Source of the DNA: Desulfotignum sp.
GTDB lineage: Bacteria > Desulfobacterota > Desulfobacteria > Desulfobacterales > Desulfobacteraceae
Reading direction: 5' to 3'
Length of the DNA: 61,429 nt
NCBI GenBank assembly: GCA_021737695.1
Contig: JAIPDL010000010.1
Coordinates: forward strand, 1-61,429
Shown: positions 1-8,519 of the stretch, piece by piece
Numbering within the stretch: position 1 is the first letter of the stretch
How the letters are laid out: the number at the start of each line of letters is the position of its first letter
Notes under the pieces: model-generated
What the model saw: only the letters and a program-made list of their open reading frames with translations
Told to the model about the DNA's origin: nothing
Databases searched by the model: none
Made by a program: the position numbers and the translations under genes

Positions 1-2
1 AC

Positions 3-1013
3 TGGGGCACGGCGGAAGCGTTGGCATATGCCTCTCTTCTGGCCCAGGGCATTCCCGTCCGGTTGAGCGGCCAGGACAGCGGCCGGGGGACCTTTTCCCA
101 GCGCCACAGCGTGATCCGGGACATCAAAAACGCAGACCTTTGGGTGCCCTTGAACCAAATTGCCGATGACCAGGCAGCATACCGGGTCTATGACAGTTTT
201 TTGTCTGAAGCCGGTGTTCTGGGGTTTGAATACGGGTATGCCGTGGCAAATCCCGGGGGGTTGACCCTGTGGGAAGCCCAGTTCGGGGATTTTATAAACA
301 ATGCCCAGGCCGTGATCGATCTGTATATTGCCGCCGGTGAGACCAAATGGCGGCGCCAGTGCGGTCTTGTTCTGCTGCTCCCCCACGGATATGAGGGTCT
401 GGGGCCGGAGCATTCCAGCGCCCGGCCGGAACGCTTTCTCCAGTTGTGCGCCAATGACAACCTCCAGGTCTGTAACCCCACCACCCCGGCCCAGTATTTT
501 CATCTGCTCCGGCGCCAGATGGTGAGATCATTTAGAAAACCCCTGGTCATCCTGACTCCCAAAAGCCTGCTGCGGCATCCCATGGCCGTGTCGGAAATAA
601 AAGATCTCACCTCAGGCGGTTTCAGCGAAATTCTGGATGATCCTGAAAAAGTCAAAAATCCCGAGCGCGTGGTGTTTTGCAGCGGAAAAATTTTTTATGA
701 ACTGGTGAAAAACCGGTCGGAATCCGCCCAGGACAAGATTGCCATTATCCGGATGGAACAGCTCTACCCGTTCCCCGATCAATTGCTGGAACAAGTCATT
801 TCCAGGTACAAGAAGACCCCGCAGTGGTACTGGGTCCAGGAAGAACCCGCCAACATGGGCGGGGCTGAGTTCATCCGGCCACGCCTGGAAAAAATGGTGA
901 GCGATTCGGTGCACTGTGTGACCCGCCCGGGCCAGGCCTCTCCGGCCACGGGGTTTTCAGGGATTTACAAACAGGAACAGGCAGCGATTATCAAACAGGC
1001 ATTGACGCTTTGA
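3..1013 (+). CDS. sucA: 2-oxoglutarate dehydrogenase E1 component, C-terminal part (5' end outside window)
   Basis: Thiamine-diphosphate E1 subunit that decarboxylates 2-oxoglutarate and succinylates the lipoyl group of E2. The reading frame is open from base 3, so the gene begins upstream of the window; about 336 of the usual 900-950 residues are present. The stretch DSGRGTFSQRHSVI near the start and LWEAQFGDF, VLLLPHGYEGLGPEHSSARPERF-like text after it are hallmarks of the SucA transketolase-like C-terminal region. YPFPDQLLEQVISRYK and VQEEPANMGG are the usual C-terminal motifs. sucB follows after 53 bases and lpd overlaps sucB, so this is a complete E1-E2-E3 operon. Family assignment is firm; activity with 2-oxoglutarate rather than a related 2-oxoacid is inferred from the SucB partner. 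Confidence 0.95.
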   Translation, partial: WGTAEALAYASLLAQGIPVRLSGQDSGRGTFSQRHSVIRDIKNADLWVPLNQIADDQAAYRVYDSFLSEAGVLGFEYGYAVANPGGLTLWEAQFGDFINNAQAVIDLYIAAGETKWRRQCGLVLLLPHGYEGLGPEHSSARPERFLQLCANDNLQVCNPTTPAQYFHLLRRQMVRSFRKPLVILTPKSLLRHPMAVSEIKDLTSGGFSEILDDPEKVKNPERVVFCSGKIFYELVKNRSESAQDKIAIIRMEQLYPFPDQLLEQVISRYKKTPQWYWVQEEPANMGGAEFIRPRLEKMVSDSVHCVTRPGQASPATGFSGIYKQEQAAIIKQALTL

Positions 1014-1066
1014 TCCGGTCTTTGTAAGACCCGGCCGCGTTTTTACTGCATTTTTAAGGAGTGATC

Positions 1067-2410
1067 ATGGCACATGACGTAAAAGTTCCAAGTGTGGGTG
1101 AATCTGTCACAGAGGCCCTTCTGGTTCAGTGGTTGAAAAATGATGGTGATACCGTTAAGGCGGATGAGCCTCTGTTTGTCATTGAAACCGATAAAGTCAC
1201 CCTGGAGGTGACGGCAGACACTGCCGGTACACTCAACATCAAGGTCAAGGAAGGCGAGACCGTGGCCATCGGTGCGGTGGTGGCGGTGATTGAAAAAGAA
1301 GAAACCACGGACCAGGTGAAAAAATCCGGGCCTGAGAAGAAAGAAACTCCGGAAAAAGAAAAAGGGGCTCAAGCAGAGGAAAAATCGCAGGATGCCGCAA
1401 CACCGGCCGGCAACATCTCCCCGTCTGCCCGGCGCCTGGCAGAAGAAAAACAGATTGACCTGGCCGATGTCACGCCCAGCGGACCGGGCGGCAGAATCAC
1501 CAAGGGCGACGTGCTGCTCGTCCTGGAGTCTTCCCAGGACCGGGCGGCTGAATCGGATGCGGCTGAATCGGACAAGGCTGAACCGGACAAGGCTGAACCG
1601 GACGGCAAGACAGATCCGGATACGCCTGCATCAACCAAATCAGATTCTGACAAAGCAAAAACCGACAAAGGGGAAACCGATCAAGCAGATTCAGGCAAGG
1701 CCGGCTCCGAGGAACGCGTGACCCGGAAACCCATGACCCCGATTCGCCGCAAAATCGCGGCCCACCTGCTCAACGCCCGGCAGAACACGGCCATGCTGAC
1801 CACGTTCAATGAAATTGACATGAGCCGGGTCATGGCCCTGCGCCAGGCATTCAAAGAGCCGTTCAAGGAAAAACACCAGGTGTCGCTGGGATTTATGTCC
1901 TTTTTCATCAAAGCCTGTATTGAGGCATTGAAACAGAATCCCCAGGTCAATGCCTTTGTGGACGGCAAAGATATTGTCTATCATCATTACTATCATGTTG
2001 GGGTAGCCATCGGATCGGGCAAAGGCCTGGTGGTGCCGGTGATCCGCCATGCAGACCAGCTGGATTTCGCTGGCATTGAAAAGGCCATTGTCACGTTTGT
2101 GGAAAAAATCGAGAACAACCGGCTGGAGCTGGCGGACCTGGAGGGCGGTACCTTTACCGTGAGTAACGGCGGTGTTTACGGGTCTCTTTTAAGCACCCCG
2201 ATTCTCAACTCCCCCCAGAGCGGGATCCTGGGCATGCACAAAATTGAAAAACGGCCCGTGGTGGTGGAGGATGAAGTGGTGATCCGGCCCATGATGTACG
2301 TGGCGTTGAGCTATGATCACCGCATCGTGGACGGCCGGGAGGCGGTCACCTGTCTCAAACAGATCAAGGCCTGTGTTGAAAACCCCGAACGCATGCTGCT
2401 GGAGGTATGA
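1067..2410 (+). CDS. sucB: Dihydrolipoamide succinyltransferase, E2 of 2-oxoglutarate dehydrogenase
   Basis: Core acyltransferase (447 aa) moving the succinyl group from lipoamide to CoA. Residues 1-77 are the lipoyl domain with the lipoylated lysine in ETDKVTLEV (Lys43). Residues about 117-152 are the E3-binding domain (ISPSARRLAEE...GGRITKGDVL). About 220 to the end is the catalytic domain, with YHHYYHVGVAIGSGKGLVVP and the active-site motif DHRIVDGREAV. The linker (about 157-216) is acidic, Ala/Glu/Asp/Lys-rich and contains short tandem repeats. ATG at 1067 is chosen because AAGGA lies 6 bases upstream; the in-frame GTG at 1061 has no such site. The stop overlaps the start region of lpd. 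Confidence 0.95.
   Translation: MAHDVKVPSVGESVTEALLVQWLKNDGDTVKADEPLFVIETDKVTLEVTADTAGTLNIKVKEGETVAIGAVVAVIEKEETTDQVKKSGPEKKETPEKEKGAQAEEKSQDAATPAGNISPSARRLAEEKQIDLADVTPSGPGGRITKGDVLLVLESSQDRAAESDAAESDKAEPDKAEPDGKTDPDTPASTKSDSDKAKTDKGETDQADSGKAGSEERVTRKPMTPIRRKIAAHLLNARQNTAMLTTFNEIDMSRVMALRQAFKEPFKEKHQVSLGFMSFFIKACIEALKQNPQVNAFVDGKDIVYHHYYHVGVAIGSGKGLVVPVIRHADQLDFAGIEKAIVTFVEKIENNRLELADLEGGTFTVSNGGVYGSLLSTPILNSPQSGILGMHKIEKRPVVVEDEVVIRPMMYVALSYDHRIVDGREAVTCLKQIKACVENPERMLLEV
1547..1606 (+). repeat. Four tandem 15-bp repeats encoding the sucB linker
   Basis: Units GCTGAATCGGATGCG, GCTGAATCGGACAAG, GCTGAACCGGACAAG and GCTGAACCGGACGGC lie head to tail and encode Ala-Glu-Ser/Pro-Asp-Lys/Ala/Gly. 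They keep the frame and expand the flexible linker between the E3-binding and catalytic domains, where length variation is normally tolerated. Confidence 0.9.
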
Positions 2411-2412
2411 TA

Positions 2413-3837
2413 ATGAGTCGGAAAAGCACCTATGATGTGGTGGTCATCGGATCAGGACCGGGCGGTTATTCTGCGGCCCTGCGCGCAGCGCAGCTGGGAT
2501 TTGACACCGTTCTGGTTGAAAAGGAGAAAACCCTGGGCGGGGTCTGCCTGAATGTGGGGTGTATCCCGAGCAAGGCCCTGCTGGATTCAAGCGAACGATA
2601 CCACCAGGCCCGGCATAAAATGGCGGAACACGGCATTGAGATCAAGGATGTGGGGCTGGATCTGGAAACCATGATGTCGCGTAAAAACAAGGTGGTGGAA
2701 GAACTGACCCATAACCTTCGGGAACTTCTGGAAAGAAGCAGAATTGAGATCATCCACGGCACGGCCCGGGTCGAAGCACCGGACCGGGTCCATGTCACCC
2801 GGGATGAAGAAAACGGGAACAAGGACAGGGAACTGATCCTGCCGGCCCGGTTCATTCTGCTTGCCACGGGCAGCGAGCCCAGCAGCCTGCCGGACCTTGA
2901 TTTTGATGGCAAACACATCATCAGTTCAACCGAAGCTTTGGCTCTGGATACCGTGCCAAAGCGGCTGGGCATTGTGGGAGCCGGGTATGTGGGGCTTGAG
3001 CTGGGATCGGTGTGGCAGCGGCTCGGGTCTGAAGTGACGGTGATTGAGATGCTGCCTCAGGCCGCCGGCAGCGCGGACGGCCAGGTGGCACGGACCCTGA
3101 TGCGGCTGCTCAAAGCCCAGGGCATGGATATCCGGTTGAAGACCACTGTCACAAAGGCGGCGGTAAAAGACAATCAGGTTGAGGTATCGGTCAAGGCCAA
3201 AGACGCGTCAGACACCCTTTCCTTTGACCGCCTGCTGGTGTCGGTGGGCCGACGCCCGAGACTGGACGGCCTGGGACTCGAAGATCTGGGGGTGGAAACA
3301 GACCCGGACACCGGCCGGATTGTCGTGGATGCGGATTTCCGCACCCGTGTGCCGTCCATTTATGCCATCGGTGATATCATCGCCGGCCCCATGCTGGCCC
3401 ACAAGGCGTCCGCTGAAGGGGCGGCTGCGGCCGAATGCATGGCCGGCCTGCCCGGAGACGTGAATTACGACACGATCCCTTCCGTGATTTATACCTCACC
3501 CCAGGCCGCAGGTGCGGGCATGACCCAGGAAGACGCAAAAAAAAGGGGCATCCCGTTTCTCACCGGGACCTATCCGTTTTCAGGCACAGGCAGGGCAAGG
3601 TGTCTCGGGGACACGGACGGATTTGTCAAACTCATTGTCCATGAAACATCCGACCGCATCCTGGGCGTGCACATCATCGGTCCCAGTGCCTCGGAAATGA
3701 TCGCTGAAGGCGTGGCCGCCATGGAAGCCGGGATGACCGCAACACAGGTCGCCCGCATGGTTCACAGCCATCCCACATTCAGCGAAGCAATGCAGGAAGC
3801 TGCGGCAGCGGTCCCGAAAAAACAGGGGCAGCCATGA
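2413..3837 (+). CDS. lpd: Dihydrolipoyl dehydrogenase (E3)
   Basis: FAD-dependent disulfide oxidoreductase (474 aa) that reoxidises the dihydrolipoyl groups of E2 with NAD+. Seen: N-terminal dinucleotide motif VVIGSGPGGYSAA, redox-active disulfide GGVCLNVGC (Cys45, Cys50), second Rossmann motif GIVGAGYVGLELGSVW, the FAD motif AIGDIIAGPMLAHKA, and the C-terminal His-Glu pair in HPTFSEAMQEA. Two ATGs are possible (2407 and 2413); GGAGGT at 2401-2406 is best spaced for 2413. Coupling to sucB is close (stop TGA at 2408-2410). It may also serve other lipoyl systems such as the glycine cleavage complex. Confidence 0.95.
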   Translation: MSRKSTYDVVVIGSGPGGYSAALRAAQLGFDTVLVEKEKTLGGVCLNVGCIPSKALLDSSERYHQARHKMAEHGIEIKDVGLDLETMMSRKNKVVEELTHNLRELLERSRIEIIHGTARVEAPDRVHVTRDEENGNKDRELILPARFILLATGSEPSSLPDLDFDGKHIISSTEALALDTVPKRLGIVGAGYVGLELGSVWQRLGSEVTVIEMLPQAAGSADGQVARTLMRLLKAQGMDIRLKTTVTKAAVKDNQVEVSVKAKDASDTLSFDRLLVSVGRRPRLDGLGLEDLGVETDPDTGRIVVDADFRTRVPSIYAIGDIIAGPMLAHKASAEGAAAAECMAGLPGDVNYDTIPSVIYTSPQAAGAGMTQEDAKKRGIPFLTGTYPFSGTGRARCLGDTDGFVKLIVHETSDRILGVHIIGPSASEMIAEGVAAMEAGMTATQVARMVHSHPTFSEAMQEAAAAVPKKQGQP

Positions 3838-4727
3838 CCCATTCAAGAGCCTTGTTTGTCGTGCTGACCGCCGGGGTCCTGTGGTCCTTCGGAGCTCTCA
3901 CCATCCGGTACATGAAGGACCCCCAGGATTACCGGTGGCAGTATCTGTTTTTCCGGGGCCTGACCGTGGCGGCCATCTTATGCGTCTACCTGATGGTCAG
4001 GGACCGGCACCGGTTTGTGGAAAATTTCCGGAAAATCGGGGCGTCAGGGATTGTCGGCGCGTTCGGCCTGGTTGGGGCGTTCATCTTTTTCATCTGGTCC
4101 ATCACGTTGACCACGGCGGCCAATACCTTGTTCCTGTTCTCCACCATCCCTTTTATTGCGGCATTTCTGGGGATTGTTCTTCTCAAGGAAACCCTGCGCC
4201 CCGTCACCTGGGTGTCCATGGGCATCGCGTTTGTGGGCATCGGCGTGATGGTGGTGGAAGGGCTGGAAGCGGGCAGTCTGCTGGGAATCGTCACGGGATT
4301 TGCTTCCGCCTGCGGATTTGCCACGTTTTCCATCTCGCTGCGGATGCGAAAGGAAACCCCCCAGTTTGCCACGGTGGCTCTGGCCGGGATCCTGTGTGCC
4401 GTGATCACCGCCGTGATCATGCTGGTTCAAAACGATGCCATTGCAATGCCGTTGCGAAACATTCTGCTGAGCATGGTGCACGGGTCTCTGGTGGGGGGCG
4501 GATTGATCCTGTTTTCGATGGGGGCCGGATATTTCCCCGCCGCAGAACTGAACCTGCTGTCCCTGTTCGAGGTGGTGGGCGGGGTGATCTGGGTGTATCT
4601 GCCCATATTCGGGATTCATGAAGTGCCCAGCCTGCTGACCGTGATCGGCGGGTGTATTGTTTCCGGGGCCATTGTGCTGAACAGCCTGGGGGCCAGACAT
4701 GAACCCGTACCCATCAAGCCGGTGTGA
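3834..4727 (+). CDS. EamA/DMT-family membrane exporter
   Basis: Integral membrane protein of 297 aa with the two-fold five-helix repeat of the drug/metabolite transporter (EamA) family; typical family length is 280-310. Seen: hydrophobic helices throughout, the N-terminal GVLWSFGALTIRYM, and the end-of-first-repeat region NTLFLFSTIPFIAAFLGIVLLKE, which recurs in the second half as AELNLLSLFEVVGGVIWVYL. The ATG overlaps the lpd stop by four bases (ATGA), so it is likely translated with the dehydrogenase operon; export of an organic acid or amino acid is possible but not shown. The substrate is unknown. Confidence 0.85.
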   Translation: MTHSRALFVVLTAGVLWSFGALTIRYMKDPQDYRWQYLFFRGLTVAAILCVYLMVRDRHRFVENFRKIGASGIVGAFGLVGAFIFFIWSITLTTAANTLFLFSTIPFIAAFLGIVLLKETLRPVTWVSMGIAFVGIGVMVVEGLEAGSLLGIVTGFASACGFATFSISLRMRKETPQFATVALAGILCAVITAVIMLVQNDAIAMPLRNILLSMVHGSLVGGGLILFSMGAGYFPAAELNLLSLFEVVGGVIWVYLPIFGIHEVPSLLTVIGGCIVSGAIVLNSLGARHEPVPIKPV

Positions 4728-4733
4728 GACAGG

Positions 4734-5702
4734 TTAAGCCACGCGGTCAAATGCGTGCCTGATCTCAGGCATGTGGTCCACAAGAATGCGCATGAACGCA
4801 TGTTCCAGGTCGATCATCTCACAATCCTTTTTCCGGAGCCATTCCGACAGCCAGGCAAACCGCAGGGCCAGGACATATTCCGGGAAAAACCGCCACCCTA
4901 TATCACTGATCACGTCGGTTTTGTGCAGTTTAGCCAAAAAGGTCATGACCATGTCCATGCCTAAGCCGTTGGGGTTTTCAATGCCCGCACATCCCACAAA
5001 ATTGGCGGCATCGTAAAGATCGGGTTTGATGCCGGCAAATTCCCAGTCGATCACGGCCCGGATCTCGTCCTTGTCCCAGATGATGTTCAAGGGGTGCAGA
5101 TCCCCGTGGCAGAACGCGAAAGGCAAGTGATCATGGGCCGGCATGAATTCAGACTCCAGAAAATCCAGCACCGGCAGAAACCGGTCATACACGGGCGGAT
5201 CATGGATTTTCATGGTTCTAAAAAGCGCATGGATATAAGTTTTGATGGAAAACCGGGGAAAAGAAAGATGCTGTTCCATGCCTGTGGCGGTTTCAGCCAT
5301 TTTTATCAGGAACCGGGCCGTGTTTTGGCCCATGGCTGAGGATGACAGATACTCCGGCCGTTTCAAGGGGGTTCCCTCAAGAAATTCCGATACCTGAAAA
5401 CAGGCTCCCTCAAAAACCGCCAGAAACTCCCCTTTGACGGTTTTCCGGTATGGTACCACCCGGGTCAGGCCTTGGGTGAACAAAAAATTCACAGCCCGGG
5501 CCACCCGGTCCCGGATGGTCTGTTTGGCGGGGTCAAACTGCTCCACCAGGAACTGCCGGCCCTGTGTGTCCGCCATTACCACCCGGGACAAAGTCCGCTC
5601 CGGGCTGCCCTGGATCTCGATATCGGTCCGGACAAACGATATGTCCATCTGCCATTGATCAAGGATCCATTGGCGGAAAACAGGATTTGCCCAGTTCACC
5701 AT
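4734..5702 (-). CDS. Aminoglycoside-phosphotransferase-like small-molecule kinase
   Basis: A 322-aa protein of the APH/choline kinase/homoserine kinase type-II superfamily. The catalytic loop is CHGDLHPLN (residues 198-206, catalytic Asp201) and the metal-binding motif is VIDWEFAG (Asp219). The N-lobe nucleotide-binding part (about 30-110, RFLVEQFD...QVSEFLEG) is recognisable though degenerate. The gene lies 16 bases downstream of the MFS gene on the same strand, which suggests that the transported compound is phosphorylated after uptake. The substrate cannot be read from the sequence. Confidence 0.8.
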   Translation of the reverse strand: MVNWANPVFRQWILDQWQMDISFVRTDIEIQGSPERTLSRVVMADTQGRQFLVEQFDPAKQTIRDRVARAVNFLFTQGLTRVVPYRKTVKGEFLAVFEGACFQVSEFLEGTPLKRPEYLSSSAMGQNTARFLIKMAETATGMEQHLSFPRFSIKTYIHALFRTMKIHDPPVYDRFLPVLDFLESEFMPAHDHLPFAFCHGDLHPLNIIWDKDEIRAVIDWEFAGIKPDLYDAANFVGCAGIENPNGLGMDMVMTFLAKLHKTDVISDIGWRFFPEYVLALRFAWLSEWLRKKDCEMIDLEHAFMRILVDHMPEIRHAFDRVA

Positions 5703-5718
5703 ATGTCTCTGACCGGAG

Positions 5719-7035
5719 TTATTCTTTGAAACTGTTGCGGCAATAGGTTTCCCTCACCCGGAATGCAGCGATCAAAGACAGAATGCACAGTATGATCATG
5801 GCGATGAACCCGTTCTGGTAGTCGGCCGCGCTGTAAACCCGGACACCGGCCGCCATGGTGCCGTCCCAGGTCAAATCCGCGATATAGCCCACCAGGGGCT
5901 GGGCCAGGGCCGTGCCCACGAAACACCCGGTGTTGACCATGCTGACCCCCATGCCGGACAGGTTGGGATGGACAATCTCCTTGGCTGCAGCAAAAGTGAT
6001 GACAAATCCGGATGCGGCAAATCCCATGAAAGCGAACAGAATATAACCGCTGATTCCGGTTGTCCACGGCAGAAACATGAGCATGGGCCAGGACACCAGG
6101 AACGCGGCGGCCGCTGCAACCAGAAACGGTTTTCTCCGGCCGATTCTGTCGGAGATCCATCCCCAGAACAAAGCGCCCAAAGCAAAGCTGAGCAGCTGGG
6201 CTGTCATGAGGTTGGCGGAAGCGCCCCGGCTCAGCTGATGGACATCCTGCAGATACCGGATGCCCCAAAGTCCCATGAACGCATAGCTGCTGCCGATCAT
6301 GCCCAGCTGGACCCAGAACCCGGGCCAGACCTGAAGGGTCATGGCCACGCTCTTGAGGTTGGTCACCCAGTGGCGGGTGTGGATGTCCAGGTTGCCCCCA
6401 TAGGTGTTGGGCGGATCAAACCCCATGTCCTGGGGCTTGTTTCTCACCACCAGAAATCCGGCCAACGCCAGTATCAAAGAAAGGGAACCAATCCCCGTGA
6501 ACACCGTCCGCCACTGAAACACCGTGAGCACCTGTGCCAGGGGACCGGCCGCCAGCACCCCGCCAAGATTGCCGAAAAACAGGGTCAGGCCGCTCATGAT
6601 GCCGAACACTTTTTCATGGAACCACACTGCATTGTTTTTCATGATGGCGATAAAGACTACAGACACGCCAAGTCCCACCAGGAACCGCCCGGCCAGAGCG
6701 ATTTCAAAACCCGGTGCCAGGCCGAACAGGATCGATCCGGTGCCGGCCACCAGGTTCCCGAAGATGATGGATGTCCGGGTGCCCAAGGTATCGGCGATCA
6801 CCCCGGAAGGAATCTGCATCACGGCATACACGGCAAAATAGACCGCGGCCAGGGATCCCAGACGGGCCCCGCTGATGCCAAAGTCCGCCATGAGATATTC
6901 CGATACCACCCCCGGGGCCATGCGGTGAAAATACACCAGAATATAGGTGAGGATGAGAATGGCAAAGATAGACCATCTGGCCAGTTCGAACCGGAAATCC
7001 GATGGTCCGGAAGTATTGACATCGCGTTGTTTCAT
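5719..7035 (-). CDS. Major facilitator superfamily transporter (sugar-phosphate/organic anion permease type)
   Basis: 438 aa with about 12 predicted helices. The loop 2-3 signature appears as GVIADTLGTRTSIIFGN after helix 2, with the related WGWISDRIGRRKPFLV in the second half, a classic MFS internal duplication. The N-terminus (YILVYFHRMAPGVVSEYLMADFG) resembles the GlpT/UhpT/ACS-type branch. It forms a probable two-gene unit with the kinase-like gene downstream. Direction and substrate are not deducible. Confidence 0.85.
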   Translation of the reverse strand: MKQRDVNTSGPSDFRFELARWSIFAILILTYILVYFHRMAPGVVSEYLMADFGISGARLGSLAAVYFAVYAVMQIPSGVIADTLGTRTSIIFGNLVAGTGSILFGLAPGFEIALAGRFLVGLGVSVVFIAIMKNNAVWFHEKVFGIMSGLTLFFGNLGGVLAAGPLAQVLTVFQWRTVFTGIGSLSLILALAGFLVVRNKPQDMGFDPPNTYGGNLDIHTRHWVTNLKSVAMTLQVWPGFWVQLGMIGSSYAFMGLWGIRYLQDVHQLSRGASANLMTAQLLSFALGALFWGWISDRIGRRKPFLVAAAAAFLVSWPMLMFLPWTTGISGYILFAFMGFAASGFVITFAAAKEIVHPNLSGMGVSMVNTGCFVGTALAQPLVGYIADLTWDGTMAAGVRVYSAADYQNGFIAMIILCILSLIAAFRVRETYCRNSFKE

Positions 7036-7180
7036 AGGACGGTTTCCTGCTTTATTTAAAGATTGAACCGTTTAAATACAGGTTTCGTCCAGTTCTGTCA
7101 ATCCGGATCTGGTCTGTTTATCAACCCGGGTATTGGGAGACAATGATACAGGTGTGGCTGTTTTTATTTGGGCCACCAGG

Positions 7181-7211
7181 TTGACACCAGGTGTCATCGG
7201 ATTAATGATAC
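7181..7211 (+). promoter_or_regulatory. Candidate promoter with palindromic operator for the UGA-containing permease
   Basis: TTGACA at 7181-7186 is a good -35 element and AATGAT (7204-7209, 17-base spacer) a fair -10. The perfect dyad TGACACC-A-GGTGTCA (7182-7196) lies on the -35 and spacer, and a related half site CAGGTGTGGC is at 7150-7159. A regulator bound here would block or remodel the promoter. The gene starts about 70 bases downstream. The regulator is unknown; metal-responsive ArsR/MerR types often use such positions. Confidence 0.5.
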
Positions 7212-7277
7212 TCGTATGGGGCGCTGATTCAGATGAGCCTGGATCATGTGGCACCCTGTTGATAAGGAAATGACGAA

Positions 7278-8366
7278 ATGACCGTGGTGTATGATATATT
7301 AAAAGAATCGTGGTATCTGTATCTGGATGTAGCCGTGTACATGCTGTTCGGGTTTTTTATCGCCGGGCTCCTTCATGTGTTTTTCAAGGCGGAAAAAATA
7401 AAGACTTATTTGGGAACAGGCAGGATCAAACCCGTGGTGCTTGCGGCGTTTTTCGGTATCCCTCTGCCGTTGTGTTCCTGCGGCGTGGTGCCCGTGGCCA
7501 CGGGCTTGAAAAAACAGGGCGCCAACAGCGGAGCTGCGTTGTCTTTCATGATATCCACCCCTGAAACGGGTGTGGATTCCATTGCTGTGTCCTGGGCCAT
7601 GCTGGATCCGGTCATGACGGTGATCCGGCCCGTGGCCGCGTTTATCACGGCTGTCTTCACAGGAATTGCCCAGAATTTTTTTGGAAAAGACAGTCCTTCC
7701 GCTGAAAAAATTGACCCCAAACCATCCGGGGGCTGAGGGTGTGCCAATGACACCCGTGCCGGTGCACCCACACACCCTTCTTCTTTTTTTCCCCGGTTTG
7801 TCACAGGCATGAGATATGCCTTTGGCGAACTGGTGAGTGATATTGCAAAACCCTTTGCCGTCGGGATTCTCATCGCCGGCATCATCACCTTTTTTTTTCC
7901 GGAAGATCTCACCCTCTGGGCCAATGATCACCGGTTTGTCTCCATGCTGGTCATGCTTGCCGCAGGCATCCCGATGTACGTCTGCGCCACCGCCTCCACC
8001 CCCATTGCCGCGGCCCTGATTCTCAAAGGGCTCAATCCCGGTGCCGCCCTGGTGTTTCTGCTGGCCGGTCCGGCCACCAATGCCGCCACCATCAATCTGG
8101 TGAGAACCATTTTCAATACCCGGACCCTGGTGATCTACCTGTCCATGATCGCCGTCACTTCCTTGGCCATGGGGATCGGTGTGGATGCGGTATATGATTT
8201 GATGGGCATCCGCGCCAGCGCCGTGGTGGGACAGGCAGCGGAAATCGTGCCGGTCTGGATTCAAATCCCTGCCGCAGTCGTGCTGGCCGTCCTGATGGTC
8301 TACACCAGCTGGAAGCAGTCAACCGGTTGTGCATCCACGGTGTGCAGCTCAGAATGCAGCGAATGA
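7278..8366 (+). CDS. Probable selenocysteine-containing permease (ArsP/DUF318-like metal or metalloid efflux family), read through UGA 153
   Basis: Read as one 362-residue protein with UGA at codon 153 (7734-7736). The two halves are in the same frame, with 24 sense codons between the UGA and the next ATG (7809), which has no ribosome-binding site. Each half carries the family's repeat: GIPLPLCSCGVVPVATGL in the first (Cys66, Cys68) and GIPMYVCATASTPIAAAL in the second. The joined length is what I expect for this permease family, and the two halves alone would be non-functional. The UGA sits in the cytosolic-type linker as Gly-Gly-Sec-Gly-Cys, and the C-terminus is Cys-rich (CASTVCSSEC), suggesting soft-metal or metalloid handling. 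A SECIS-like hairpin follows the UGA. Alternatives: a nonsense mutation (pseudogene) or a sequencing error. Confidence 0.7.
7734..7777 (+). promoter_or_regulatory. SECIS-like RNA hairpin immediately after the in-frame UGA
   Basis: After UGA (7734-7736) the bases 7737-7743 (GGGTGTG) pair perfectly with 7771-7777 (CACACCC), enclosing an inner hairpin GTGC-CGGT-GCAC (7756-7767). The apical loop CGGT starts 23 bases after the UGA and has G at its second position, which agrees with the known layout of bacterial SECIS elements. A competing 9-bp stem pairs 7737-7745 with 7761-7769 (two G-U pairs). Folding was done by eye. Confidence 0.6.
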
Positions 8367-8519
8367 ACAGTTTCCGGAAAAAAGGAATTGAAACCTATTG
8401 CTGGTGTGCATCGATATCAGAACACATGTCAGTTTAAAGTTCCATTTTTTTAAATGGATGAGCACCCCAGACTATCCGGTAAACCTGCCGTAAGATTTTT
8501 AGGATACCAACAATATCAT

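Noticed and set aside
5968-7059. 363-codon open frame on the plus strand
   Set aside because: Antisense to the MFS gene, whose membrane helices and loop motif are unmistakable; the plus-strand product is hydrophilic shadow sequence.
7809-8366. Independent gene starting at ATG 7809
   Set aside because: No ribosome-binding site, in frame with the upstream half, and it would be half a permease; read-through of the UGA explains it better.
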